Source of the DNA: Mangifera indica
Lineage: Eukaryota; Streptophyta; Magnoliopsida; Sapindales; Anacardiaceae
Assembly: GCF_011075055.1 (NCBI RefSeq)
Contig: NC_058145.1
Location: forward strand, 1,872,887-1,936,886
DNA length: 64,000 bases
Reading direction: 5' to 3'
A program made the position numbers and the translations under genes. Shown here piece by piece: positions 11,566-24,122 of the stretch. The notes beneath the pieces were generated by a model. It was given only the letters and a program-made list of their open reading frames with translations, had not been told where the DNA came from and did not search any database. Within the stretch, counting starts at the first letter, position 1; each line of letters starts with the position of its first letter.

Positions 11566-14500
11566 ATGGAAGAGCAGGAAAATGAGGTTTTACCTGATGG
11601 GTGGAGGGTGGAGATGAGAATCAGAAAGAATGGTAAAAAGGATAAGGTAATTTAATTTGTTAGGTAATTTTTGCGGGTCTTATTTATTTTGTTCTTTGTT
11701 GCTTTTTAAGAAAAAAATTATCTGTTACTGTTAGCTTCATGAATGTATTAAAGATCGTTACTTAATTTCTGTTGATGGGTTGTGTTTAAATTTTCTTTAT
11801 TTTTATAGTTTGTGGTTTCTGATATTGGTAGCTTATCTTATGGTTAATAGGTTTAGAAAGGTGAGATCTTTGTGAATGTTTTCATTTTACTTGTGTTTTC
11901 AGTGTTGGAATTGACTTTTTAACTTGATTTTTCGGTTTGGTGTAGTTGCTGTTGTAACTAGATTTGGTAATAAATTAATATTAATAGTATTAGTATTTTT
12001 GCTTTTGGAAACAATTTATTCATGTTTGTTAATTTTAGTTAGCATTTGTGAACTATTAGAGCATGATTTTCTGTGAGAAAAAATTATGGTTTGCATGTAA
12101 TTACTTAACTTGTTTTTCGGTATTTTGATTATTGAGATATTAGAGACTAAGACTGTATTTGTGTCTTTCTTGATAAATAAAATCTGTTGGGTGTTGAATG
12201 TGGTGAGTGTAATCCTTTAGATTAGCAGAGAAATTTCCAAAAACGATTCTTTGGATCTAGAGGATACATGGAAGGAAAGTTTGTACTTTCAGTGATAGTT
12301 CTAAGAAAAGAATGTGTTTTCTTCAGAAATGCTACCTTGAGGGGTTTTGAGGAGGGGTTGGTTTAAGAGAAAATGTTTCTTTTGTTCTTCCTTTCTTTTG
12401 ATCTCAGGTTGAAATTCATCTTCGAGTGGGGAGAAAATCTTTTAATGTTTAGTCTTTTTGGCAACCAAGATATAGATCATTTTACTTGATGGAAAAGTTA
12501 AGGAGCTTTTGAGATTAATGCAAGCCATTCTTTGGATAACTTTCTTGACCACTGCTTTAAAAGCTATTAAGTTTTATGGCTAACCTTTGGATAAACAAGT
12601 TTGGAAATTTTACGAGCATTAGACTCATTGTTGTATTACTTTGCTCCCTCAAATGGACTTCAATTCCATGGTAGGGTTATTTTGATATCTCGATATAGAT
12701 CCCAAGAGATGGTTAGAGGTACCTTTCAAACAAGTGAAAAATAAAAGGTGTCTTTACAGAATCTGCCCAATATGCTTTCATTTTTATCTTTCGAGGGGAA
12801 AGTTTTAATTATTTGAGCAATTTAGGTCTATATTGAGAAGGTTGAAGCAGAAGGACTACCTCCAGGATGGATGAAGGAAATTAGGATAACAAAGTCAGCC
12901 AATAAAGTTAGAAGAGATCCGGTAATCAACAACCACTTCCTTCTTTTAACATTTTTTATTTCACATGCTTTCTAGTAGTTTCATTCTCTTGGTCCTTTTC
13001 TATCTGTAGTCCATCCTTCATCTTCTTTTTGATCCTTTCGACACTATAGGTTTGCTTGGCGGTTTTAGAATTAATGAGTTAATCTAACAGCTCAGCTAAT
13101 TGATAGTTAAATTCTGCAGGTTTACATTGATCCTGTAAGTGGATATTTTTTCCGCTCTATGAGGGATGCATCACGCTATCTTGAAACTGGTGAGATAGGA
13201 AGGTTGGCTTACAAACCGAAGGACAAAGGCGGCAACAATGGTGGGCATGATGAGGAATTGGGAAATGAAAAATGCAATGTAAGTCTGGTCATGATTTAAT
13301 TCTCTAATTTAATAGTTTTTTTTCTTCAAGTATTAAAAGTGCCAAGTGAATCAATTTTGGACACCATAAGAGGTGAAAGTGGAGTCCTTAATACACAAGC
13401 ATCGTACAGCAAATGAAGTCTTCTGGTAAATGTAGAACATCAATAGATTCCCGTTAGGAAATAGAATCTGAAAATATTGATGGCAAGCAAAGCCTTGAGA
13501 AAAGTGTCCCAAGAGCAGCGCTAAAAGCAACTTAAGGATATTTCCTCCTTAAAAATCCTTAACACATGTAGCACCCATGAGCAAACAACGTCCCTGTTCC
13601 TTTGAGCTAATAATTTTTACCATGAGAATTGGACCCTACATCAAGCACCATAAAGAAGGCTGAAGGAAGTTTAATCTTATTCGCTATCTAGAATTTCAAG
13701 TAGACCAGAATATAGAAAATAGAAAATTTTACTAATGTTCTTAAAAAATACATGGAGCTAATTTTCTCGTTAGTAATTGTTAGAGCTTCTCAATATCTTA
13801 AGTCTTTGCATGGTATAAAGCCTATTAATAATTGCGCAGAGGCAGTTCATGCAATATATAAAAGAAAAATGATTTTCAAACAGTTTGCATGACATTTCAG
13901 TTTTGATTGGTTGAATGAGTTGGCTCAAGGTGTTTCATTGGCTGAAACACATGGAATTTACATAGCTATTTCTAGCTATAAAAAGGGTGCACACCGTAAT
14001 CAATATTTGCTTCTTATTGGCTGAAGCGTTGGTTGCACCTGTTTAGTTAACATGCCACTGGAAGTGGGAATGTGTCTTGAAACAACATTCAGCATGCAGG
14101 TTGTAGATTTGATAACTAAGCAGAGTTAGGATTTGTATCATGTGTTATAATTTTACTTATTGGTCTTGGAAAAAAATACAACGCTAGACAATTTGAGAAG
14201 TTCAAAGATGAAGGAGTTGAACACCTACTAATTATTGGGAATGCTTCTGAAGAGGAACTGAATAAAAAAAGGGATAAAAATTGTGAAGGACAGTACTAAA
14301 AGAAAATGTTGTAGCAAATGCATTTTAGGTAGAAGATTAGACATTGTAATCTGTCTTGCAAAACAGACATCCAACAAAAGCAACAACTCCGAATCAAGAC
14401 TTAATAGGCAGTGGAAGAATAAAACTGATCCAAGGACTCCTGCCAACACTCTTACTTCTCAACATGAAGGTTCATCTCAACATGAGGTTTCTTTTTGAGA

Positions 14501-17500
14501 CACTACTAGGAAAGTGTGGTGTCTATTGAGATATATCAGACTTGCGACTTTACAATGTTAGAACCAAACGGTTACAAAAACAACTTTAAAGCAAGAGGTT
14601 TGGATAAAGGCAATGCAAGAATAGATTATAATGAGTGAGCAAAATAATACCATGTGGTTGGTGGATTATCCAAAATATAGAAAGCAAAATAATATCTAGT
14701 GTTTGGTGGATTATTGACAATATAAAGAGATCAATGGATTCAAATATCTCAATGGGAGTAACCTCAACACTGACTGGTCAATGCAAAAGTGCAAAGCAAG
14801 GCTAATCGGCAAAAGGATATATTTAACAATTTGGAGTTGACTACAATGATGCATTTTGTTAGATACTGTCAATCGAATTGTAAACGACGTGAAAACAGTC
14901 CTAACACAGCCACCAATACAATAATTAACTATTATTTATTATGATCAATCACCAAAGCTTTATTGTTCAATACCTTGCACAACTGGAAAGCAAAAATAAC
15001 AAACAAATGTAGAAAATAACTGGTAACAAGGGTAACAAATCCCCATAGGTTCACGCTTCCCCTCTTAATTCAACTAAATCAATTCTGCTCTTCTCCTCCT
15101 ATTGCCTACCTTTTTATGCTGCCTAGATTGCCTTGTTGCTTTGATTTGGTAGTTGTACTGATGCATTGTTGGTGTGATGATTGGTGGCTTGCTAGCTGTA
15201 GTAGATTTATTAGCTGCAATTTCTTATTTGTACCCTTGAATCTCATCTGGTGTACGCTTGTTATGGGTGGCCTAAGAAATTTTCTCCTAGTGCTTGCCCA
15301 GACACCATTAGAATTCTTGTTGTACAAACTGTCTTTTGATGACTATATAGTCTTATGACAATGTAGAGACTTTATGTTTCATTTGTGATATACTAGATTA
15401 CTAAGAATTGAGACACTCAAACTAGGAAAGGACTAAACTACTTTCTTAAATTATCTAAGAGCACCGGGCTTCTCTAGATCCGCACTCAACAAGGTCAGAA
15501 GTGATTATAACTTGGATCTTTATTTTACTGATTTATCATGCACATTTACTTTGCATATATCATCCAAAATGCTTCATTTAAGTTGTGTGAGTTGTAAAAC
15601 TGACATTAATATATATCAGGCTTGAGAAGATTATGTTACCATGTGCAGCTAAATGTTACTTACAACTGCATGAATAATAAATGAATTGACCCTTTTATGA
15701 AGTTTTATTAGAATACAGGGCTGATTTTCAAGAATGTTGACAGAACTACTAACTCTAGGTGCATTTATGGCACCAACGATGTATGTGACATACATTATAG
15801 CATGATTAGATGCTTTTGTATCTTTTGGTCCTTATGTTTGTTCCACTCAAACAAGTAAATTCTTATGAACGTGTAGTTTATTAATATATTCTACCTCCTA
15901 AGTTGTAAGTTGGTAGTCCACGCATAATACATATTATATGTATGATTTGAACTAACATGTAGATGGCTTGATCATTCAGAACATCCGTACTTTTGTCAGC
16001 ATTCATATAGTTATTACCTTGAGATAATTCCTATTGTCCTATGTGATACGAGGAGAAATTTTTGTTTGGTTAAAAATTATCAATCATTGTCTTTTCTTTC
16101 TTTCTTTTTTTTTTTTTTGTAATTTTTCTTTTGTGTATTCTGTTAGTCACCTACTGCGGCCAAGAAACAGAAGTTAGAAACCCCTGGTACAGAAGCAGCG
16201 ATTGTAGATAGTTGCCCAAAAACAAGTGAGATAGCACAGAATGAAGATGCACTCAATTCAGCTGGTACAGGAGAACAAACTGAGATTGAAGATGCACTTA
16301 ATTCAGCTGGTACAGGAGAACAAACAGAGATTGAAGATGCACTAAATGCAGCCGGAATGGGAGAACACATAGTGAATAAAAATGCACTAAATTCAGCCGG
16401 TACTGGAGAACACACAGTGAATGAAAATGCACTAAATTCGTCCAATACCAGAGAACGCATATGCCTCACTGAGCATGCTTCTTATCAGGGTACTTCACTC
16501 TAACTTTAAACATTAATATTTTCTTATTCTCTTCCTCTCTTCTACTTCCCCATTTGATGTTATATAGGTAGTGAGGACTTTGGAAAATTAATGTTTATGG
16601 ACTAATAAATGATAGAAAATTAATAAGAAAAAAAAGGCCATTAAATCTTTCTGTATGTCTGAACTCCTCCTATTTTTTGCTTCTTACAAGATTGTAGCAT
16701 TTACCATGAGTTTGTTGTTTCGAATTTGATTCCGCAAATTTGTTGTTTCTCAATGCTTCTGTCTACTATTTCAGGATTTTCTTTTAATAGGAAAGACTCA
16801 TCATGTTCACTCATCTATGTGATCTTATCTTCTTTCTTTCCTTTTCAATAAATGTCTGAGTTAATCCAAAAAAATAAATAAAGAAAAGCGAACTTTAGTT
16901 GATATACAAAAACAACGGATATTAGGAATCAATTTTTTATTCCATTGGTTCTTTCAATATCTGACCAAAATGAGATTTTGTATTTATGTGAATTTACTGG
17001 ATATTTCAGATGGGCCAGGCATTGTATTGGGCAGTTCAAACCTTCAAGAAGCCAAGGATTCCAATAAAATGGATGGGGAGAAAGATTCTGATAAAAGTGC
17101 ATCCCTTTCAACCTCTGCGGTTGAGGTGTGCCCACATAGGCCAACATCTGAAGATGTGGACACAAGGAATGAAAATAAGAAGACTGGACCTGGAAAGCGT
17201 GGATCCAGGAAAAAAGAAGTGGATAACTTGCCACGTCGGGCATCAAAACGACTTGCTGGTGTTGCACTTGATCCAACCCCAGAACTGAAACCTGTTACCA
17301 GAGGTCGTCATAAACAGTCAGATGAGAAAGTGGCCTCTGCAGCTGAGGGTTCTTGCTCTGATAGTATGGCTCCTCAGGCATCCCAACAACCGAATGGGCT
17401 TGTGGCGAAGCCTAAATCAGATCATGTCTCTGACACTACAAAAAGCTCAGGAGGTTCAATCAAATCAAGTAAGTGGAGGCATCTGTCTCAGGATTCAAAT

Positions 17501-18100
17501 GAACAAGCTGGGAAGACAGAAACAGACTATAAGAATGACAAGAAGCAAGGATGTGACATTGTTTTGCCTAAGAGGAACAGCGATAAAGCTGAAACTAGCA
17601 GTCAGGCTGATGCAAAGCCAGGTCCCCATGTCGACTTGCCATTTGGAGAATTATTGTCAGACCCTTGCATTGCTTTTGCAATTCAAACTCTCACTGGAGC
17701 AACTTTCGACGCTTCAAACACCACTGAAGTGTCACTGGGATCAAACAATAGCGTATTTGAGGGCTTGAATACTTCAGAAGAGCAATCTGGAAGGATAAAG
17801 AGAGAAAATGAGGGACTTGAGAAGCAGGACAACCTCACTGTTCCAAAAGGACCAGCAGTAAAGGCTGAAAGCAGCCATGAAACTGATGAGAAGCCAGGAC
17901 CTCCCTTTGATTTGCCTTTTGCAGAAATCTGGAGAGACCCATGCATCGAATTTGCAATAAAAACTCTTACCAGTTCAAACCCAGTTGGCTGTGATCTGGA
18001 TATACAAGACTACTTCCACAGCAACTTAACACATCACAAGCCCAAGCAAGCAATAACTTCTGCCAAACCGAGTTCTTATGCCAACAATACAACATCCTAA
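11566..18100 (+). CDS. MBD13: MBD13-like methyl-CpG-binding-domain protein
   Basis: Five coding exons: 11566-11646, 12826-12921, 13120-13278, 16147-16489 and 17010-18100. All have GT/AG borders and together give 589 codons with no stop. Residues 8-27 are the start of an MBD (LPDGWRVEMRIRKNGKKDK). Exon 2 (residues 28-59) closes that fragment with VYIEK and begins a second copy (LPPGWMKEIRITKS). Exon 3 completes it (VYIDPVSGYFFRSMRDASRY). Exon 4 encodes five tandem 15-residue repeats (residues 146-220). The last exon has a basic patch with PRRASKRLAG and two copies of a motif around DLPFGELLSDPCIAFAI (about 429-457 and 521-549). Family knowledge: plant MBD proteins are nuclear, and not all bind methylated CpG. 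The product probably acts in chromatin. Intron 3 is 2.9 kb and may carry transposon sequence. CTF8 follows 1.6 kb downstream, as in Arabidopsis from memory. Confidence 0.87.
13279..16146 (+). other. 2.9-kb intron 3 of the MBD13-like gene
   Basis: It is far longer than the other introns (1179, 198 and 520 bp). Several short open frames (for example 14228-14498 on both strands and 15106-15358) show no recognisable domain. The stretch 14500-15460 begins and ends with similar GACACT..ACTAGGAAAG words (14499 and about 15413), which could mark an inserted element, but I could not define its ends. The acceptor is preceded by a long pyrimidine tract (16094-16135). Confidence 0.5.
16246..16470 (+). 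repeat. in-frame 45-bp coding minisatellite, five units
   Basis: Five consecutive 45-bp units within exon 4 of the MBD13-like gene encode variants of DALNSAGTGEQTEIE. Units 1 and 2 encode identical peptides, units 3 and 4 share a GEH(I/T)VN tail, and unit 5 has diverged. The period is a multiple of three, so unit gain or loss keeps the frame. Confidence 0.93.
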
Positions 18101-19703
18101 AGAAGACCGTGTCAAGAGAGCAAGCTCGTACTGGAAACATAACGATACAAAGCTCAGGTGTAAAGGGCCTGCACCAACATGGCCAAAAGTGTTATAACAA
18201 ATGTCACTGATGGGCTATTTTCCTGTTCTAACTTCCATTGTATAGATATAAGGCTTCTGTAGAACAGTGCTTCTAACCTATTGCTTGCTGTTTCCCACGG
18301 TTGTTTATCAAAAATTCTCATGTTGGACCTTGGCACTTCTCAGAATGACTTTCCATAGTGAGCTCAGTGGTTTTAGCTTGGCAGTCCAATTTGTAATCAG
18401 TCAGATAGTTTGAAGTTGGGCGTGCTGATGCTCACCAACAAAACTTCATCCTGGACTGAAGAAATATATCCTGCTTTACTATATTATTTGTATTGGCTGT
18501 GGTGTTGATTTTTATCAGAGAACACAAATCACAGACTTGTTGATGATAATTATTCAGTGGGTTAATCCAATAAACTCTGCGATTATGACATAGGCAGGTC
18601 TTAAGTAAATAAAATATAATGTTTTACGTTATGAATATGTCAATGTGAAGGAAAATTAGCAATTTAATACCACAGGATTGTGTTATACGGTAAAACTTTT
18701 TATTGACCGAATTAACAAAATCATACTCATAAAGGTAATTAGTTGTAGATATAATGACTAGCAATTCAAAATATGGGTAGATATTCCTCGTTCGAAAAAT
18801 GAAATCTACTAGAGAGTATAATCAACGTTAATTCATATAATTATCATCCAATATATAGTTAGATAAATTTTATCCTAAGATACACTATATGGTTTTTAAA
18901 GAAAAAAATTAACTAATTCACATATTTTGTAAAACTTTATTCATTTTTTGATGGAATACTTTTTTTAGAATTATCAATAAGTAACCCTAGATATAGGGTT
19001 TTGAGCAATAGATAAAATCATGTTAAAAAAATTAATTTTTCCATCTACCCACAATTTTTATTATTCATGAATGACAAATTGTTCAACCAATTCTAACAGC
19101 AATTATCATTCCAAGTAGGTTAATGAGAAATAATAAAACTATATGCGTTCAGTTTCGAGCAGTTAATTATTTATTAAATAATGTGTTATAATATAATTCA
19201 ATTATTTTAAATTAAAGATAAAGTAATATTCAATTATAAGATGAAATATTATCTAATTAGTCAAATGGGAGCTCTAACAATTTGGTTATTGACCGAATAT
19301 TAAAAAGAGTAATGTAACATGTATTTATTTTTAAATACACAAATGATATATTATCCTATGATTATGTTAATTTATTTTTAATTTAAAATTACTTAATTAT
19401 TTTATGATACACATTAGTTATATATCTATTTATATCCTTGAAGTCTCAAAATGAGCACAGTATAATTTAATTGTTTTGGAAAATAGCCCTAAATCAACTC
19501 CATTAGAAAGACCCACAACAGCGAGGCGCCAAAGCCATAAACTTTGCCGCCAAATTTCCAGATCAACATATCCTCTAAAAAAAATCTCAATCAATTTTTG
19601 TTATAGTTTTACCATTCTCATTTTCCCTTTCATTTTCGCTGGTTGATTTTGCTCAAGAAAAAAGAGAGAGAGGAAGCTGATTCATTTGCAGAGGGAAAAA
19701 AAA
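18101..19703. other. intergenic DNA between the MBD13-like gene and CTF8
   Basis: The first ~400 bp is likely the 3' untranslated region of the MBD13-like gene. 18600-19440 is AT-rich and holds two family A MITE copies (about 19170-19250 and 19318-19440). 19500-19703 is GC-richer with a purine-rich stretch just before the CTF8 start, consistent with promoter and leader. Confidence 0.55.
19318..19440. mobile_element. AT-rich MITE copy (family A)
   Basis: It carries the family core in reverse orientation: TTATTTTTAATTTAAAATTA, flanked by ATGTATTTATTTTTAAATAC on one side and a TGATACACAT..ATCTATTTATAT end on the other. Confidence 0.5.
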
Positions 19704-21307
19704 ATGCAGATTCGAATAAAGTGTAGCTGTGGAGAAGGAAGCTGTCCAGAATGGGCGATTATTGAACTGCAAGGGGTGGTTGAAGTGCAACCCTCCTTTC
19801 AAGATCGTCTTCAAAACCTCGAAATCGGTCAACTCTGCCGACCTTCTTCTCAGGTTTCAGATTCTAATAGATTTAATTTTTTTGCTCATAAATGCAACCT
19901 TTGAACAAATATTCTAAGATATTTGTTTCTGGGTTTTCTTCTTCTTTTGTTTTTCCAGGAGAATTATACTTTTACAATTGGGTACCATGAACTAACAGGG
20001 TCAAAAGTGGCTTTGAAGAAGCCAATGTTGGTGTTAAAGAAAGTAAAGCGTATGGATATTGATCAAAGCGGTGAAAATCAATCTCCTGGAACTGAATTGG
20101 AGGTTGTTGGAATCATTCGGCATCGAATTTTGTTCAAGACCAGACCGAAGGCCCTTATATCCAGTAAGCTATACTTTATTTAACTTCTGTTACTTCTATC
20201 TAATTTCACTTACAGATATGGAAACTTGTTTGGATTTTCCCTCTGGGAAGGACTTGTAGATTCAATTTCCAGTTAATATTGATATCAACATAAGAATGGT
20301 TTTTTTTTTTTAATTTTCTGGGTTCAAGCGAAAATCGAGGCTTCATGATAAAGGTGAAGTCTTTTAAGTGAAATGATTGCCGTTGAATGTGCATGGCATG
20401 TCAGGTTGTGAGTTGTTGAAGATGAACACCATTGCAGTTTTCCTTTATGTATGTGATTATGAGAACATCTGTTTTAGGGATAAACAAAGCTTATAGAGAC
20501 ACCCTCTTAATTATGTTCATCTTTCTGGACTGCTGCGGTTCTAGTATACATCCTTGAAGGCTGCTTTCTGTCTAATTTGAGGAAGTAGAATCTTCCCCAA
20601 ATCTCTTCTCCCCTTGCTTATTCACTCTCCGTGTGGGTGTGCGGGGTGCATGAAAAACAGCTTCCATCTCATTCAGGTTTCTGAGAGTGTACCTAACAGG
20701 ATTTGGTTTAAGTTTTAGAGTTATGCTACTTCAATGGCTGTTGTTGATACCTTCCGTTTGAGATGTAAATTATGTTATTTTAAGAGTAGCGTTTCACACA
20801 GATGATACAGGTGTGGGTTGGCTTGGACTTAGGGATGGATTTAAACTGAGCCAGTTTGTTTTGGCTTGGTGTTCAGATTGATTCAAACCAAATTCAAATT
20901 AGAGTTTTAGTTTGATAACTTTGTTTGAGTTCGGCTCTAAGCGCCCTTTGTCAACATTGTTTATTATATCAGTGATACTATTTATTCCACCAATGGCCTT
21001 CAATAACATTTATGATTAATTTGAATGAGTACAAATTTATGTTTAAATTAACCATTGAGGATTTGAGTCAAACTCAAACCAACCTATGTTTTGGTTTAAT
21101 TTAGTTCAATTTCAACCTTTGTTGGATGAAATCTATTAAAGACTGATCTTTCTGAGAAATCAGAAATCAATTTATTTTATATTGCTGATTCATAAAACTC
21201 CTCTTTCCGACCTTTTTTTTTTATTTTAACTTGGTTATTTTGATCCAGAACCACCGCAGGTAGTGAAGGAGAGAGCCACATCTGCAGGTTCTTCCGTGCA
21301 AACCTAG
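19704..21307 (+). CDS. CTF8: CTF8 subunit of the Ctf18-RFC clamp loader
   Basis: Three coding exons (19704-19853, 19959-20163 and 21249-21307) give 137 codons plus stop with intact frame and GT/AG borders. The protein begins MQIRIKCSCGEGSCPEWAII and has the family's conserved core ELQGVVEVQP...LEIGQLCRPSSQ. The joined exon 2 supplies ENYTFTIGYHELTGSKVALK and KKPMLVLKK, the most conserved stretch of plant Ctf8 proteins. Family knowledge: Ctf8 with Dcc1 and Ctf18 forms an alternative RFC complex that loads PCNA and supports sister-chromatid cohesion at replication forks in the nucleus. The short last exon encodes a non-conserved tail. The gene converges on the ARF-like GTPase gene, whose stop is 447 bp away. 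The 1.09-kb second intron holds a dispersed repeat at 20810-21120. Confidence 0.9.
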
Positions 21308-21753
21308 AAAGAGAAATCAATTTGCATCTGCAAATGGGGACAGACTTGAGTGTCAAGTGATTTTCATTTTTTATAGTTTAGCTTTTTTAATTGTTATGTT
21401 GTAACTCTCCTAATCAGTATCATAATGCGAGGAATTCCTTACGCCATACTTAAGTGCATGTTTTTTAAGATTTGGAACCCAAATTTAATGAGAAGGTAAT
21501 GAATAAATTGAACTTGTTTGAATGCAAATTATCCACTATCAAAAATTGGTACAAATCAAGAAAAGCAGTTCCCCTATATTTCCTTCTTTGAGGAGTATTT
21601 AACCATTGGAATTTCACACCAGTTGAAAACAATCAAAAAGCACCAATGGGTGGAATCAACTTTTAAACGTTAAGAATTTTCAATGTCAACCCTGATTTAT
21701 TTACAAAGCTACAAAAATCATAGGAGAATAGGTGTGATTGTATGGAGTTTCTT

Positions 21754-23352
21754 CTAAGCAGAAACAGGGGCAGCACGAGCACGAGCTCTCAACATTTCAG
21801 TTCTCTTGCTTCTTTCCATTACATCTACCAGCCAATCAACACTTTCTTTGATTCCCTTGCTGCAGTCGAAATTTCAAAATCAGGTGATCCATAAATTGGA
21901 TATGATTCAAGTATTGAACTACCATCTTTTTACAACTTAGTTACCAGATTACCTAATTTATTTGTTAATACCTCAGCTCATATGGAAAGTAATGGGGCAT
22001 AAACTTCAAAGTCAAAAAATTGGCAAAAGCTTGTAACACTCGTGAACTGTCCAACTTACCCGTCATAACCTGACACAGCTTCAACCATGTAAACCCTTTC
22101 ATCTAACTTCTTGAGATCTAGATATCGAGCAAGTTCTTCTGCTGACACAGCATCAGGAAGATCCTGCCAATTAAAACAATACCACAATTAAGTACAACAT
22201 AGTAGAATCAAGTTCATAAAAACAAAAAAGAAAATGAATTGGAACACTAAGAAAGAATGAACAATCAATCTTACCTGCTTGTTTGCTAATATCAAAAGGG
22301 GTGCTCCTTGCAGGTCTTCATGCCGAAGAACTTTTTCTGATAAAAAAATTTCAGATGCCATTGCATCATGATATTGCCAGTTTCAAATTTCCTTGCAATG
22401 ATCTAAACATTGCAATTCCACACAATTAAACAGTTAAACTCACCTAGTGCAGATTTTGAGTCTTCAAATCGTGATGCACAAGCAGCATCGATTACATATA
22501 CCACAGCATGTGCCTCTTCATAATATTTCTCCCAAATCGAACGAAGACCAGGCTAAAAAAGAAAAAAATCTTACATCAACAACCAAACTTAAAGTTTGCA
22601 GGAGATATTGCAGTCTTATGGATCACATTCACAAAAATAACACATTAAGAACACAACAACTTAGATGTTGCTGATTTACCTCATCTAGTCCATCACAGAA
22701 GGCCAACATAAGCAACTTGCCTCTACAGAGGAAGAATAAATTCTACCTAATCCAAACCAATTTTTCAGGTTTCTGTATTCCAATTTTATTCTTTGTAAAT
22801 AAAAAAATTAATGCCCAACTGGCCAGAAAACTGTCACTACTTTCAGAGGATTCCAGCTCAGGAAGCCAGAAAAAAACTAAAAGTAGCATTTCTGAGACAG
22901 TTGTGAACATCCAAGATCCCATGTTTGATTATTTGTTATACATACATTTCACACACCTGACCACCCAAATCCCAGAACACAAGCTTTGAATTTGACACTT
23001 CAATACGTCCAATATTGAGTCCCACGGTTGGAACAATTCGATCGGGTGGAAGCCCTTCCACATTTGAGTATAGAGATTTCAACTTCTCCAACAAAGTCTA
23101 CAAATAAAAGGAAAGAAGATTATAAGAAAATAAATTTGGCAGCCGCATCCAGCATTGGCCATTGATAAGAGAAAAGTCATTAACTGCATACAGTGTTCTT
23201 ATGTGCAAAAACCACATAAGAATTCAATGGTTGAAATAAGAATTAACCTAAAGCATTACCGTTTTCCCAGCCTTGTCGATTCCAAGAATGAGTACATGAA
23301 ACTCTGTCTTACTAAACATATACTTCCAAAGTCCATAAAAAAGTGAGAACAT
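21754..23352 (-). CDS. ARFRP1: ARFRP1-type ARF-like small GTPase
   Basis: Six coding exons on the minus strand (23352-23260, 23097-22957, 22552-22444, 22336-22275, 22163-22060 and 21859-21754) join in frame to 204 residues plus stop. GTP-binding motifs: G1 GIDKAGKT at 24-31, G3 WDLGGQ ending at residue 78, and G4 NKQD at 133-136. The N-terminus MFSLFYGLWKYMFSK lacks the Gly-2 myristoylation site of ARFs and matches the ARFRP1/Arl3p group, which is targeted to the trans-Golgi through an acetylated N-terminus. The role would be Golgi recruitment of tethers and ARL1. The ATG is preceded by an AG at 23356-23355 that looks like the acceptor of a 5'-UTR intron, with a probable donor GTACGT at 24122. 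I recall the Arabidopsis orthologue as At5g52210. Confidence 0.9.
22680..22722 (-). other. candidate poison exon in the ARF-like GTPase gene
   Basis: Within the intron between coding exons 2 and 3, a pyrimidine-rich stretch ending CTCTGTAG precedes a 43-nt segment followed by GTAAAT, a good donor. In frame after exon 2 it would hit TGA after nine codons, and its length is not a multiple of three. The segment could be spliced in to give a nonsense-mediated-decay transcript. Confidence 0.3.
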
Positions 23353-24122
23353 CTCTGACTTGTTTAACCTAAATCTCTTATTTATTCTCTCTAATCTTCA
23401 AAGACAAGAAGACTTGGACTTCATAAACTTTACACTATCATGCAACTCACTGAAAGTCCTGAAAAAAAAAAGCATGAAAGGAACAAAATTACAACTCAAA
23501 CGAAAGATACAACTGGCAAAAATCCAGAAAAAAGAAAATTCAAATTCATGTAAGCTCATTCTAGCGTTTCCCATTTCATTGAATGCCTTTATATTAAGAT
23601 AGGATTATAACATCTCTACAAGATCCGGATATTTACGCTAAGTTTAGCCTACAGTGCATTAAAGATTTAGTTATTCAATTTACATAAGTAGAAGTAATGC
23701 AAAAAAAAAAAAAAAAATCCCAATCAAAAACCATCCATATCAAATTAACCCATCAATGAAACATCCATATCCAATTAACAAATTATCATACACAAATGAA
23801 AATCTCTTCTATTTCCGCCTCACAATGATACCCAAATCTAAGATCAAAAGAATACACAAATCAGATCTAACAATCAGGAACAAATTCCATACAATTTTAA
23901 AAACTCAAGATGGCAGCAGAAAAAAAAAAAATTTTAAAACTCAAAATCGAAAATTCAAAACAACCCAATAACACTTCCAATAATGAAAACTAAAACCAAC
24001 AAAAAATCAGATCCTAAATAGTCGTTACGAACTGAGGTGAAAAATTTCTATCCAAGTGCATAAATTGTTAAAGAGTGTCAGCGATAGCTTGAATTCGTAG
24101 CAATTTGACAAGAGATACGTAC

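Noticed and set aside
16143..16469. 108-codon minus-strand frame with repeated Ser/Val/Pro units
   Set aside because: The antisense of the 45-bp coding minisatellite in the MBD13-like exon 4.
16246..16470. Regularly spaced repeats considered as a CRISPR array
   Set aside because: Contiguous in-frame coding repeats without unique spacers, in a eukaryotic gene.
22447..23971. Several plus-strand frames of 63-90 codons opposite the GTPase gene
   Set aside because: They lie in introns or antisense to exons of a well-supported minus-strand gene and have no recognisable domains.
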